Made by a program: the position numbers and the translations under genes. The notes beneath the pieces are model-generated. The model was not told the DNA's origin and did no database searches. It saw nothing but the letters and a program-made list of their open reading frames with translations. DNA of 64,000 bases from Chrysomallon squamiferum (taxonomy: Eukaryota; Mollusca; Gastropoda; Neomphalida; Peltospiridae): assembly GCA_012295275.1 (NCBI GenBank), contig CM022671.1, positions 13,743,178-13,807,177 on the forward strand, given 5' to 3'. Below are positions 12,751 to 28,431 of this stretch, one piece after another; within the stretch, counting starts at the first letter, position 1; the number at the start of each line of letters is the position of its first letter.

Positions 12751-14060
12751 GTTGCCTTTATCTTTGTTGCTGCAGTGAATCAAGCTGTTTGCCTAGAATA
12801 TAAACTGAAGACAAAAAGTTGACAAAAAGTTTTAAAATTATTTTCATTTTATCTTTTTTTATTTATTTTGTTTTATGTTGAATTTGCTGATAATGTTTTT
12901 AAATTAAAACTATTTTTTTTTTTTTTTTTTTTTCTCCCAGCCAGAAGTGACTAATATGAAATAGGCCTTTACACTGATTTTCATTTTTCAGTATTGGAAA
13001 TTATTTACAAAAAAATAAAACAAAGATAAACACCTCAGGAAATAAATGTTTTGTGCTCAAAATATGAGAATAGTAAATTGATGTCCATTTAACACACATT
13101 AATTGAAGAATGTAGTGGATTTAGTTTCTTTCACTCTCTTTTTTTCTTTTTTTCCAGCTTTCTTTCCATGTATTATTGTACTTTGTGGAAAATGATAATG
13201 AAAACGAATAAAAATTATTTAACAAAATTTCAAAAGTTTTCTTTTTTTAAATCTTCTTCATTTTCTTGCTTTACATAGTGAAATCTTTTTTATTCCATTA
13301 TTTGTTGAAAATAAAAATCTGGACTCCTTTTATTTATAAATTGATCATTAAATACCTTTTTAAATACTCGAAACACTGCTTATGAAGTTTCCTTAATAAG
13401 ATAATAAACTGTATTTCTGTAAAATACCTCATGAACTTTAATATATAATATGATTCAGATCTTTTCTCAAAACAATTTTAAATATTTAATGATCCTGGTG
13501 GCTATTATTTTGGACAAAGAACAGATTTTTTTAAATCCTCTTCATAATTTGACTTAACATATAAGTCTGTTTCAAAGAGTATTTTTTTTTACATAATATA
13601 TACACATATATAATTATATATAATTTATAAATGATACTATATAAAACAAGCTGAAGGAAATTAATTACTTGAAACTAGATGACAATTGGAACTGCTTTTA
13701 AGGAAGGTTTTTCTTCTTCTTTGTAATCTTTTTTTGTTGGTTTTTATATTTCTTTTTTTTTCTTCTATTTCTTCTTCTTATTATTATTTAACTATTTTTA
13801 TTATTATTATTTTTTAATAATAATCATGAAAGGTGTTGATGATTATAAAATTATGCAGTGCAAGTACACTAAATTAAAATGTGTTCTATTTTATCTGATT
13901 ATTTTCTGGTTGAAGATAGTGAAACTTGTGTAGTTAAATAATGATGAGTGTAGAGTACTGTATGCTGCTTTGTTTTAGGACTCCAATTTTCTGTGAGAGA
14001 ATATATAAACTAAGTAAACTGAAATAAAGGGGTAACTGCCCTCTGTTTCACAGTTTTCGT

Positions 14061-17000
14061 TCCTTCTTTTACTTGTTATGTATTTATAGAGTGGTGTGAA
14101 TGATCATTTTCAAGCAGAAGGGGCCATTATATTTTACTTAGTTTTTTGGAATTTTATTTTATTTTTTGTCTTCTGTTATTTTATTTTATTTTTTATTATT
14201 TTTAAAAATTTATTTACTATATTTTTATTTTATTTACATATTTTTACACACACTCACAGTAGCACATGCAAACACACCTCTGACATTGATTCACTGCTTA
14301 TACATCAAAGGGCACTGGTTTTACATGAACTGTGTGTAGAAAAATACAGAATTATAACAAGTGAATATGGCAGATACCAGTTCACCACAGTTCATCCACT
14401 GGACTACATTGCCATTTATGTTTATATCTTACAGGTTGTTTGTTCTACATTCCAGTGTAAATGATGAGAAGGTTTCAGTAAAATGTGCTAAGGTGTTCAT
14501 AATTTCTCTTTGTCTTTTTTAGGGGTCTTTTTTTTGGTCTTTTTTATATATATATTTTTTTTGTATAACTTGCCTTAACCTGATAAACATCAAATGGTTG
14601 CATGACCTTGTGATCAGAAATGGGTGAAGAAAAGAACAATGATTATATAATTATTATTACTTTATGCCTGAGTTAACAAAGATATCTATGAAAGTATTAT
14701 TATATGGTTACAGTGTATGATAACAGCATGTATGGATGAATCTTCATGACAACTTAACACGTTTTTATATTAACATTTATTTTGTGTTGAATCATGCACA
14801 TCTTTACCGACAAAACAAGAAAGGAGGAAATCTGCTGACAATGAATTACTCTCACTTAACAGCAGCTGAACAGAATGTGCCATTGTTTCCATCATCCAGA
14901 AAAATCGGAGCAGCACAAAAAAGATTTTAAGAAACAAATAGCAATAGACATATTAACAAGAATGAACCAGAACTTTAATCACATTCATCTCCACTGATTA
15001 AATTAGAGACACATATAAAACAGCAAAGATGACTTCAGCAGGAACAAATTACACAATATAGAATCAAGCAGTTTAATATTCAAACAAATAAAGAGAAAAC
15101 ATACATGAGCCATACAAGATGAACAGAACTGGTTGTTCAGGATTTATAGAGGATTTTAAGAATAAGCATGATTTGTTAGCAGCTGTCTACAGACTTGAGA
15201 AGATCAGAGTTTTTTGATAAATCTCTTATAGACACTGCAGTGGAAGGAGAGATTACCCAAGAAGCGCACTAAGAAGGATTGATCATGTGACTTACCACTA
15301 GCGTTCTAATCACTGAGCAATTTGCAAAATGTAATTCTTGATTGGGATGTTATTTTACATGTTAAGTAGTAGTGGGATAGATAGACCTTAAGTATTTTTG
15401 TTCAGGGTGCAGCTGGCTATTGTCTTAAGATATCAGCTTGATCTCACTCAGGTCTGTTTTCAACACTCACCATCGATAAAGCTAGTATCTTAAAAGGGTA
15501 ACTAATTATTTCTTTTATCCTGCAATCCTAAATAATAATAATAATAATAGCAATGATGTTGATGATAATAACAAGGTCATTATCATAACAATGAGAAGAA
15601 AGAATAAGAACAATATTTTTATTGTTAATTACCACTAGCATTCATAGTTCCAGAATCTTTTTAAAATATAAATAAATATTATTTTCCAATTTGATTTTAA
15701 TAACAATATTTTTTGTGATAGAGATGCTGAGCTAGCCCTTTGGTTAGCATGTCTATTGGGTTTGGTGTAACAGCATTTCAAAATGTGAAAACTCATTCAA
15801 AAAATTAATAGTTTGACAAGCTTTGGAATTACAGAACAAAAGTACAAACCAGTCACAGAAGTCACAGTATTGACAAATAATCAAATAATTAAAGGACAGA
15901 TACAAAAATCTGTGAATGCTGTCTAGTGATATCTCGATAAGAGACTTAGAAATAAAACTTCAGTAAGTCAGTTAAACCTTTGTCTTTGAATTTTTGTATA
16001 AACACTAAATAAGATTTAAGTAACAAGAAAGAGAGTTCCTGTGCTACAATTAAAATAATAATTGTGTGCAGTAGACTTCAATATTTCTATTTATATCTGG
16101 ATCATAGATGTTTCTTCAAAGATACCAACAGCACTAACAAATTAAAAAGCTGATTCCTTAGCTATGAAACAAGAGAAAATATGGAAAATAACTTCACTAT
16201 TCTTTTTCAAAATTATTATAAAAACAAGATATAATAAATAATAAATTTGTTTAATTACATGCATGGTTTGTTTTAAATAAGAACATACATATGATAAAAA
16301 TCATTGTTCCTAACAAAAGGTTGTACAAAATTAATATGTCATCTGTCATCAATTAAACGTAAATTTCATAAAAAATGATGGAATTAACATGTAATATTTA
16401 TATCACACCCATGACAGTTTTATCTTTTATCATTACAAGTTACTGATTAAAAAGCATAATATCAGGATTATTATATAAAATGTGCAATGTAACATGCCAA
16501 TCTCCTGGATTGTTCCTTAACATTTCTCTGTTATTCAGTGTCACATTTTCCTTTGGCACTGTGCAATAATGGACACTAACATATTGTATTCAACTGAATT
16601 TTAACGATAGATATGCTTGCATCATTTCTTACAGCTATTATTGAAGCAGAAGCGAAGCCAAGTATTAAACATTAAAAAGATTTTAAAAAATAGAAAAGAA
16701 AAAAGAAAAAAAATCATTTTAATTTTAAACGTAAAATGAAAACAAAACGAAGCCAGGTGTAAAATGTATGACGTAACTACAACAGCCTGGAGCTTTCGAC
16801 TAGGCTTCGTTACTACAATATATTTATATCTTTGTAACTTACAAAACATCATTTGATAAAATTTAATACGTTTTAAATTACACCTGCAGACAGTCGTAGA
16901 TCAGTTCTCGTTACAGGACGCAGTGGATTAGTTCAATTTCACCTTTCTCACTTTAGCTATCTAGTAAAAATTTTTTTAAATTTTTTTCTGTCCTTCTTTA

Positions 17001-18971
17001 CCTCCGTGTCTATCTAGTCACTCTTATTATTCTGCCCATCTTTACCTTTCTATCTGGTCGTTATTATTTTTTCCTCAGTCAGATTTTATACCTAATTATC
17101 TAATTAACAATCATTATCTGTTTGTCGTCGTTATTATTAAAATATGCGCGTCATAAAATCAAACAAAATTAACTTATAATTACGATATAGGTAAATCAAG
17201 CGAATGAAATTTGAAATGTATGACGTAATGACACTGTCAGACGCAGGTAAATAATAAAGCCAAGTACGAATAATTTCACCCAGAGTTGTGGATCCTGAAC
17301 GAGATCTTCAGTCACAGAAACACATTCTATTCTATGCGGTACAACGTAGTCAAAGTAAGATCAAATTAACAAAATATACCTTTTCTTTCTCAAAATATTA
17401 GCACTGATTAGAATAAGCACTGACTGATATTTAATTCCTGACTCTTCAATGCGCTCAAAAAGAGTTCGAATAATGTATATATTTTAATACACATTTTCTT
17501 TCTTAAAATATTCTACCGTGATTTCCTTCTCTTCTGTTCGATCAAAAAGAATTCTAATGATTTTATTTTCTTAAATACATAATTTCTTTCTTAAAATACT
17601 TTTAAAATATGGATGCTGCGTTCATCAATTCTGCTTCTAGATGAGAATGAATAAAGTTCAAATCATCAAAAACTTTTTTTTTTTTTTTTATAAATATTCC
17701 TAGTATATATATTGTACTTTATAAAATATATACACAATTATTTATATACGTACCTACTATCTTGTATATATGTAAATAAAATTGTTATTTTAAATTATTA
17801 ACTTATTAGCCAAGAATTTCAACAAATATTTGATTTATTTGTTGTTGTTGTTACTGGCAGATCTTTTTATTTATTACTGTTTTCGTTAAACTACCCGTAT
17901 CTCTAAATAGAACCGATTTGATTTTTTTTACGTGTTGGCATCGAAGCTCCAAACTAATTAAGGTTAAATGGTTTCACATATACGAAACCCGATTTACAGA
18001 TCAATGGATTTCGTTATTTGATATCAGGACGAGTATCACTAGGACATTAAACAGATTTGTTTTTATTTACAAGGATTTATTTAGATAACTATAGTTCAGT
18101 ATTATAGAAAATATTCATTGATAATTCATGGTAATTATACATATTTAAGAGACGCAGTCGGTATTAAGTATACAATCACAGATCAGAGATAGTTTGTTGA
18201 CTGAAAGGAGGATTTAGGTTTGTACGTAGACACGGATTGTCGATGCTAGAGTCGGGCAAAAAAGAAATAGAACAAAGATAAAGCTTTTAGAACTTGTGAA
18301 CGTATCAAATCTAGCAGATGAAATTTTAGAAAAATAAGGTTAATAGGTTTTATATATTTATTTACTGTGTTACAGTTACCCACTTCTCGTGTCTAACGTG
18401 TTTTCTAAAATAAGTCAGGTGTGCAGTTTAGAATAACATACGTCTGTTCAAACAACACGTGGCGTTTGGGTGTGATCGGTCAGTGGCGTTAGTAACCGAA
18501 CTAAGAACGGTCACCACACGGCTATTTACAGCGGTATCTCGCACCACTGGTCAGCAGCATGCAGTCAGGTGACCAGTAATTATTTGTTGTTTATATGTAA
18601 AACGGACGTCGGGAGAGAAAATATCGGTTAACCTTTGCTTGTGTAGCGACTTCTAGTATGTGTACGTAAACAAAGTGTAAACCGGTTAATTTCATTGTTT
18701 ATTTTAAACATGCCTCAAAGTGATTTGTGTGAATGATACATTATATTAAAGTCAAACCTTTTGGGGTAAAGGAAAATCAAATGTGTGTAAGTGGAACAGG
18801 ATATCGCTAATTCGTTGTAAACCATATATATCTTCGATTTATAATTTATTACTTTTGAAACAAAAAGAAATCAGTTCATAAAATCCAGAAATATCTGTCA
18901 TTTATATTTTAAATTAATGACTTTAAAAATAAAATATTCGATAGTAAATTAAATTAAATTAATCTATCTAC

Positions 18972-19052
<81 letters not shown>

Positions 19053-19243
19053 TTCATTTATTTAAATATTTATTTATTAAATCGTTTAAGCTTTTATGTC
19101 GTATATAGTATGTATTTAACCATATACAAATAAAGGTGTATATAAATGAATCATTGCTGCTAACTGAACAAAAGAAAAGATCGAGCACGTTTTTTTTTTT
19201 TTAGCGGAAGTGGAATCCGACTTTGTCGATAATAATACTAATA

Positions 19244-19292
<49 letters not shown>

Positions 19293-20983
19293 TTATTTTA
19301 ACTGTAATGTGTGACGGTTACTACTTTTGATTTAAAAATATATCGAGTGTGCCAAATAAAACATTTCAACCTTCCAGCCCAGGGTTGATCCAGATCTGCA
19401 AAATCTACGTATCTTATTCTTCATAACGTAAAGCATTCCTTGATATAAGTAAATGCTTTCGAACCAATCTCTGCCTAAAAGTAGAAATTCTTTCGTGGTG
19501 TATGTTGCAGAAAGCGGTCAAATTTTGCAGAGAACAACGACAACAACAACAACGGGAAAAAGCGATAAACAAGCAAAACGGTGACACTGATAAAGCTATA
19601 TCGCTGTCTGTGCATGCGAAAGAGATTTTGCTTGCCAGATCGCGCGATGTAGGCAAAAAATCGTTATAACTGTCATTGGCCGACCTGACCATGTTAAAAG
19701 CATGGTCATTATATCCGCATGAACTTTGGAACTAACTGCATTGGTCTCGACTATTTTTAAGTAAACAACTAAGTAGGAAAAAATATGCGGCAGTTGCTAT
19801 TTTTCGGTCGCATAATTACAGTTGCACTGTACTATGCAGTGTATCACGGTACATTATAAATTGTTGTATTTTATTTTTGACATTACCGTTAGTGAATTTT
19901 AATTAGTTTTATAATTGATTTTAATTATGGAAAGAAAATAAAATTAATTGGTGAAAGTTAAAAATGATTTTTCGTGATACTGAAAACTATAACCTTTCGA
20001 TAAGTAGATTTCGAAATCTGTGATTTTGAGAGTAATTATTTTTATGTTGACCTGGTTTTTATGATTCTTTCTGAAAGAAAAATTAAATTTTTATATTGGA
20101 TGTCGAGAAACAGTAAAATTTTGTCGTAACAGTAAACTTTTAATTTTTAATTTTTGTGACTTTGCAAACGCAATCTGATTTTCGTATTGTTAAATAATAT
20201 AAATACGAAACTATTTATTTTCTGATATAAGAATTGTTTTTGTTGAAAATTATCTGTTATTTTCCATTTTTGATAATTTTACTTATTAAAACGAAACCGT
20301 GTTAATGTTAACAGTAATGTTAACGATTCGCACAGTTATTATTAAGAAAAGGCTAGAAGTCAAATAATAATAACAGTAATTTTTATTTATTATATTTATT
20401 TATTTATTTTTAGCAGCCATTTAAAAAAAGAAAGAGAAAAGAAAAGAAAGAACGAAAATAAAAAAGAAAGGAAAACCCGCATTATTATTACACAAATAAG
20501 TACATATTTTAAGTAGATCAATGTTTTCTAGTGCATGCATGTACCATTAAGATCGTAGTAAATCATTTGTTCTTCTGACCTAGTGCACGTGCGACACGTG
20601 TGAAAATGAATCAATTAAAACACACTTCGAAATGGTAAACAACTGTTACAATATTATATGTAATCATATTATGTTGCCAGTTAAAATTAAACTAAATATT
20701 TCTTAAAATTTGAATAACTGTCACATTCCTAAATCGATTTTGCATGACTGTCTCGATTCTGGATAAGAAAAAGAAGTTCGTGATTAACTCGTGTCTACGG
20801 AAATGCATATCGCCATGTACAAAAGTGTTTTCTTTCACTTCTAAATATATCTGGTAAACGCAAAGAAAGAAACAATTTTCGCTAGGAAAAAAAGAAACAG
20901 GAAAAAAGAAATATTCTCATATGTGAATTTCTCTGTATCATTTAGGTTATAAGCACTTGGTAATACGAATGTTGTGTCCGACT
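14061..20983. other. Intergenic DNA without recognisable genes
   Basis: AT-rich sequence. Two parts are richer in CG dinucleotides and could contain a promoter or first exon of an unrecognised gene: 16740-17350, where TGTATGACGTAA occurs at about 16764 and 17217, and 18380-18700. I could not assemble a credible exon in either. TAA microsatellites occur at 18973-19050 and 19242-19290. No open frame matches a protein family I recognise. Confidence 0.5.
18973..19050. repeat. (TAA)n followed by (TTA)n, self-complementary microsatellite
   Basis: About 17 TAA repeats run directly into about 9 ATT repeats. The two arms are reverse complements, so the tract can fold back on itself. A second TAA run lies at 19242-19290. 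Confidence 0.9.
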
Positions 20984-21846
20984 TCAACCAAAAACTCGGG
21001 AATGTACTTGAAACGTTTGACACGGTCCTGGCACAAGCATTTGAGTCTCCACTGGAGGCGAATATGACACTTGTTCTTGCGCTTCTTCAGGGGTTGCCAA
21101 CTGCATCCTGTTGAAGAACAGTGGATTCTTCACGCTGGAACCACTGGATAACTTTCCAAGCAGAAGGATGATGATGGCCAAACATGCTGAAAAACTTATT
21201 GTTCCACCCTTCACAAATGTTGTTCGTTCTGTGGTCTCATGCATATTCCATAGAGAAGGTTGAAAGAGTGGTGGTGTGCGGCGAAGTCGGAGGTTTGTGG
21301 AGTCATCTTGGGATCCCATCATCCGGAAGCTCCCACTCACATAATTCTTGTCAAAGTAGTCGACAAGTTCGGAAGCTTCTGGTGGTGCGTTGTCCTTCAG
21401 GTGAGCCATACCTTCGGGGACTTCATCAGCAAGTAGATATGCAAGACCATCCATCTTGCCCCATAACATACGAAAGTCCTCATTGTCCCTTTAGTGATTG
21501 ATGAGTCCAAGCTGCTGGACCTTCTGCCACGTGTTTTGCGTAAGGTGGTAGAAACAACCCTTACTCTGCACGTCCCTGCCAAATACACCTGCTACTGGTC
21601 GAAGTACACCGTCCTCAAAGTCAGTGATCACAGTCCGAACGTCCATCTCAAACCCGTACTCCTCACACTTGTCCACAACTGCTTGAAACAGTCAATCGTA
21701 CACAGAACGGGACTTGTTCTGCAGCTGCGCGTAAACACGTTATTCCAATGTCGCGGAAAGGAACACGAAGCACATAAACCTGGGATAACTGAGCTGGAGC
21801 CATGAAGAAGTTGCCATCCATGAAGATGTACTAAAGACGATGATCC
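20984..21846 (-). pseudogene. Mutator-like (MULE) DDE transposase remnant
   Basis: Read from about 21846 down to 20984 on the minus strand. The fragments in order are: FMDGNFFMAPAQLSQVY, the first catalytic Asp block of MULE transposases (DGTF...P); then, after a frameshift near 21745, VYAQLQNKSRSVYD, a stop, and LFQAVVDKCEEYGFEMD; then TVITDFE with the second catalytic Asp; then KGCFYHLTQNTWQKVQ. An in-frame stop at 21491-21493 precedes LADEVPEGMAHL, YFDKNYVSGSFR and PPLFQPSLWNMHETT, which match the C-terminal part of animal MULEs. At least one frameshift and two stops make it inactive. No zinc-finger region or terminal repeats were found. CpG content is higher than nearby, consistent with fairly recent insertion (inferred). 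Confidence 0.85.
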
Positions 21847-21867
21847 TGCTAATAGTCTCGGGTCCAT

Positions 21868-24081
<2,214 letters not shown>

Positions 24082-26341
24082 TTAACACTAGAACGGCCCA
24101 GTAATACAGATAGCAGACACATCTCTAATTCTTTTTATATTCTCACTTCCCACAAGTATGGGATAGTATACATACACCATATAAAGCACTGACCTGTTCA
24201 AGGCCATGTCGGTTTAACTTGCATGATATACGTTGATTAACTGTCACATTTACTGCGTGATCATTATTTCTGATGAATAAGCAACATTTAAAATAGTACG
24301 TTGACTTATCTATCAACACTTTGGTACAGAAAGTTAAGAACAAGCATGTTTTTCAGAAATACCAAGACAGATTTTCGTTTATTTTTTTATGTAAATTGAT
24401 TTCTTTTGACGATGCAAGAAAGAAAATCCAGTCGCAGTTTGTTTTTCGTAAATTTATTATTATTATTTTGTTGTTGTTTGCGATTTTTAATATTTTCTAA
24501 ATAAACGTGATGAACTGTTCATTGAAATAAATGATGAGAAAAATATTACAATTAAATTTACATCCATTTTGTTTTCTTCAAGAAAAGATGCTAAGTTTTA
24601 TTTTCTTACTCGACTTGCTTGGTATTCTTTTAAAGATTAATCGTTTGTTTCTTTCTACTGAAACTCGTTTCGTCATAAATATTATGTGTATAACAAAATT
24701 GCTGCCCTTACTTTTTTCTGAAATTCTTGATGCGTTATTTAAAAAAATAAAAAATAAAAAAATAAAAATGGCCACGGTGTGCATATTTTTCAATAATAAA
24801 ACATCAAAAAGTTAGCTACCCAGTTTCCCCTGCTTGTTCAAATTTCTCGTTACTTGGTGTATTTATTTATTTAATTATTATTTTTTAAAAATACAAGTAT
24901 TTAAAATGATATTCTGAAACAACAATAATCATTTTATTAATAATAAATAAGTAAATAAATAAATTTAAAAAATGTTTTTAACCTTAGTCCTCGGCCTCGC
25001 AGTACCTTTACAATGGATGACCTTAGACCTCAGGTGGCGACCTCTACCTCGGCAAGACCGGTCATACTCCTATTGTTGTATTTGTTTTGTTTTGTTGTTT
25101 CTGTGGAGCGCTTTTTAGTAGGGGATCCCGATGTTGTTGTTTTTTTTTAGTTTTTTTTTTTATGGTAGGTTTATTTTTATTGCGTATCTTTTCTTTTTTC
25201 TTTCTTTCTTTCTTTCTTATTATTATTAGAGTAGTAGCAGTAGCAGCAGTTTCCTTTTCTTATTTTTTGTTTTAAAATCCTACTGTTTTTGTTTTGTTTT
25301 TTCCCGTAAAAGCCACGCGTTGTACACCTGCAAATAAAGAAACAAAGCCGCTTGACATATTTTTAAAATTAACTTTGCACAAAACAACTGCAGTAGCAGT
25401 ATGTTGACGAGGAAATCACCCAGACCATGTCAACAGAATCGATTAATTACAAGCAAGAAATATCCCAGTGTCCGCTTCCTAATTACTTGGAACAAGAATC
25501 AATTAGTCCAATTATCATTCACGTACCAATTAGGTTTAGATTAATTAAAAAATATCAGATATACGGTCTAAGATTGAAAAGCAGGAAAATTACTCTTTAA
25601 ATCCTTTTTTTTTTTTTTTTTAAATAACAAAATAACAGCAAATACTACAACAAAAAATATTTACTTCATGGCCATCGAACTTTTAACCTCTGCTCTCGAG
25701 TGCAATCTGAGTATGTCTGAAAATTAATTAAGAAGAATAATACATCTTTGTTTAACAAGGTGTCAAAATCGTTAATTTTGTTTTTCTCGTATTAATTAGT
25801 TTTGAGGTTCAGAAACAACTTATTTACTAGGAAGCTGAAGTTCCCGAGGAAAACAATAACCTCATCCTAATTTGATTATTTTTCGCTTGAACCGGGATAA
25901 GTTCAAGAAAGCAGGTTCAGATCATTGGTTACTTCTCACTGACTACTTTTTTCTATATGGTATATTTAGATAATGATAGATTTGGTTACTGTCATTAGCT
26001 AGCGGTTTGAAACCAGAGTTAACTTCATCAGTGATTAAAAAACGACTGACATATTTTACAATGTTAGTTTATTCAGTTATATTAAAAAAATAACTTTATC
26101 GCAGTGTTATAGGTCCTTAGCATAGTAGAGAGAGAAAGACAAAAGATGAAGCACTATGACAATATATATTATGTAACAGAATGTTATAAACGCTCTCTCT
26201 GTCTCTCTTTCACATACACATACAGAGATAAAGATAAGCGTTACTGTTTAATAAGTATATTTTCAAATCAGTATATCTTTATACGGAAATATGTCTAAGC
26301 AAATATACGTAGGTACGTACGTACATACATACATACGTTTT

Positions 26342-26356
<15 letters not shown>

Positions 26357-26420
<64 letters not shown>

Positions 26421-26451
26421 GTTTTATATATATGGAGAGAGAGAGAGAGAG
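26357..26451. repeat. GA microsatellite with TATA-rich flanks
   Basis: A long GA run to about 26419 is followed by ACGTTTTATATATATG and a second short GA run. The phrase ACGTTTT(A)TATATA precedes both GA runs, suggesting a local duplication. Confidence 0.9.
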
Positions 26452-26965
26452 ATATTTAAACTTATTTTATCAGATGTCCTAAAAGTTGTTTCCTTACTTC
26501 TCGCAGTAATTAATCGACAGTAATGAATTCATTTAAAACTGTTTGTGTTCGTCTTTAACTTTCATTTATGTGAAGTTTAATGTGTCGATTATTATACAGC
26601 ATACTGTATCAGCATCTACCGAATAATCTTTATCAGTCCTAACTCCGTCTGTCACAAACTAATAAGCACAGCAGAGCGTGCCCATAACTGTTTAATGAAA
26701 GGACAGTGTAGACAATTAAAATAAAATATCCTTTGTGACAGAAGACAACTGCAGCAATATAAATCTCGTACAGTACTAATAAAAAATTAAAATAAAAAAA
26801 GGAGAAAAAAGAGCAAGAAATAAATAAATAACAACGTATCATCCAAACCTGTCAACATTTAAAATTTAAAATTTTTTAAATAGGTCGTACAGTGAAATTC
26901 AACATCATTCTTATCATCTGTCATCTCTGCATGTTCAGTACTTATACTGTGTAGTAGTAGCAGTA

Positions 26966-27366
26966 GCCAAGTCCCAGATTTCCCATATAGGCTTTCTAGG
27001 CTACAGCCTAGGGCGGCAGTTTATGAAAATTGTTACTGCCCAGTGTTGCCAACTGTAGCGCTTTTTTAGGAGATTGTGCCCTAAATTATTGAGTTGTGCG
27101 TTTTGTTAAATTTTGGGTTCTTTTGACCTAATTCAATTAAATTATTATGAATAAGAATAAATATCTATTGCACAGAAACTTTGCTTAAAATACTGATATT
27201 TGTTTGGTGATAGGTGTGCGCTTTTTCAGTAAGAATTTGTGCGCTTTTCCATAAGTTATAAAAAATAATATATTTCATATTATATAATAAACAAAGTGGG
27301 CTTGAAGAGGGGGCGGTAAAATTTGTATGTCCTATGGGCGACTAGCACAATAAATCCGGCACTGGA
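26966..27366. mobile_element. Small non-autonomous TIR element (hAT- or P-like MITE)
   Basis: The direct repeat AGTAGCAGTA occurs at 26956-26965 and 27367-27376 and looks like a target-site duplication, although it lies in AGT-rich sequence. The left end reads GCCAAGTCCCAGATTT; the right end reads inward as TCCAGTGCCGGATTT, an imperfect terminal inverted repeat of about 15 bp. The internal sequence is non-coding. It includes CAGTGTTGCCAAC, a hAT-end-like word, and a tandem GTGCGCTTTT motif. Superfamily assignment is tentative. Confidence 0.55.
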
Positions 27367-27626
27367 AGTAGCAGTAATAAATAAATAAATAAAAAGATAA
27401 TTCTAATTTTTGTTTGCTTTTTTAAAAACTACATTGACTGTGTGCATGAATTATGACTGATTGGGAGAAACTTAAAAAAATATTTTTCCGGTTACGCTAA
27501 TTTGTTTATTTTTTAAAATATGTTATTATTAAGTTTTTCCGAGAAGGAAAGGCGGAATCAGGATTTAACAAAAATGATATGGAATGTACATTTTCCTGTA
27601 AACATCTGAATTCCTGGATCCAAGAA

Positions 27627-27630
<4 letters not shown>

Positions 27631-27694
<64 letters not shown>
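27631..27694. repeat. GA microsatellite
   Basis: About 32 GA repeats. Confidence 0.95.
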
Positions 27695-27698
<4 letters not shown>

Positions 27699-27959
27699 AA
27701 GGATTATGTACTTCTCGCTGCACAAGCGTACATTAGATAATAAGTGAGCTGTTTGCACACCCCCAGCGAAGATAAACCGTTAAGTATCCCAACACCCAGC
27801 AAACATGCCAAGGTTGCGCGTTACGTCGACGAGTGTCAGTGAACGAAAGTTGGAGTTTTCGCAACATTTCACATGTAAGGCACGTGCTCTCGTACTTTAC
27901 AGAGAAGCTAATTTGGAAGGATTTGTGTATTACGTGATTCATAGGCCGTTCTAGGTTAA

Positions 27960-28394
27960 ACGTTATTTATATGCAGATATTCCAGTTACGTGAGAAACAG
28001 CAATAACCAATAGCAATCTTAACTAGTTCCAGAAAAAAAAGAAAAAAGATCATGGTTGATAATATATGCTTGTGCGTATGTGAATATGACACAGTCACAC
28101 GCACTCGCACCCATACAAGAAATCAGTAATTATTACATTAACTATAATCGTGAAATTGGTTTTGTATTGGTTAATTATGCGACTTTAACATTTAAATTAA
28201 ATGGTGTAGCCAGAAGACTGAGAAATAAATAAAATAAAAAATAAATAGAAAGTAAACATAACAAACAAATTTCCCCAAAATTGTTTTAGTTTTCCAACGT
28301 GGACAGTCAGAAAATTAACAACAGCAGAAGAAAGAAAGAAAGAAAAATAATAAATATAACAAAATAAAACATTAAAAATAATAATAATAATTTT

Positions 28395-28431
<37 letters not shown>

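Larger units (their letters stand above)
7912..14060 (+). other. 3' UTR of the receptor gene and AT-rich intergenic DNA
   Basis: The receptor stop codon at 7911 is followed by long AT-rich sequence with many AATAAA-like hexamers. Which one ends the transcript cannot be told from sequence. Short near-repeats of ACTAGTGACTATTATAGTC occur at about 8070-8150. Degenerate tandem repeats near 10037-10350 and 12395-12750 are listed separately. No conserved coding exon was recognised on either strand. Confidence 0.5.
24086..27955. mobile_element. Candidate piggyBac-like element defined by TTAA-flanked inverted ends
   Basis: TTAA at 24082-24085 is followed by CACTAGAACGGCCCA. At the other side, CATAGGCCGTTCTAGG is followed by TTAA at 27956-27959. 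The inward-reading right end is CCTAGAACGGCCTATG, so the ends are inverted repeats sharing CTAGAACGGCC, and both continue to a shared GTAATACA. TTAA target sites and CACTAGAA-type ends are typical of piggyBac elements. No transposase was found between the ends. The 3.9 kb interior holds microsatellites (26357-26419 and 27631-27694), a GC-richer block at 24985-25075 and a smaller TIR element at 26966-27366. It could instead be two unrelated solo ends. Confidence 0.5.

Noticed and set aside
14096-14464. 122-codon plus-strand frame rich in Phe, Ile and Leu
   Set aside because: Product of T-rich sequence; no motif, and no splice or start context.
19414-19692. 92-codon minus-strand frame and an overlapping Gln/Lys-rich plus-strand frame
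   Set aside because: No conserved motif, no splice context, and composition driven by a CAA-rich tract.
21184-21805. Plus-strand open frames opposite the MULE relic
   Set aside because: They are antisense to recognisable transposase motifs and show no similarity of their own.
24985-25075. GC-rich block that could be an exon
   Set aside because: Neither strand gives a conserved peptide with splice sites at both ends; more likely element debris.
27805-27953. 44-codon plus-strand frame starting MPRLRVTSTS in a CpG-richer block
   Set aside because: It ends inside the putative piggyBac-like end and has no recognisable domain.
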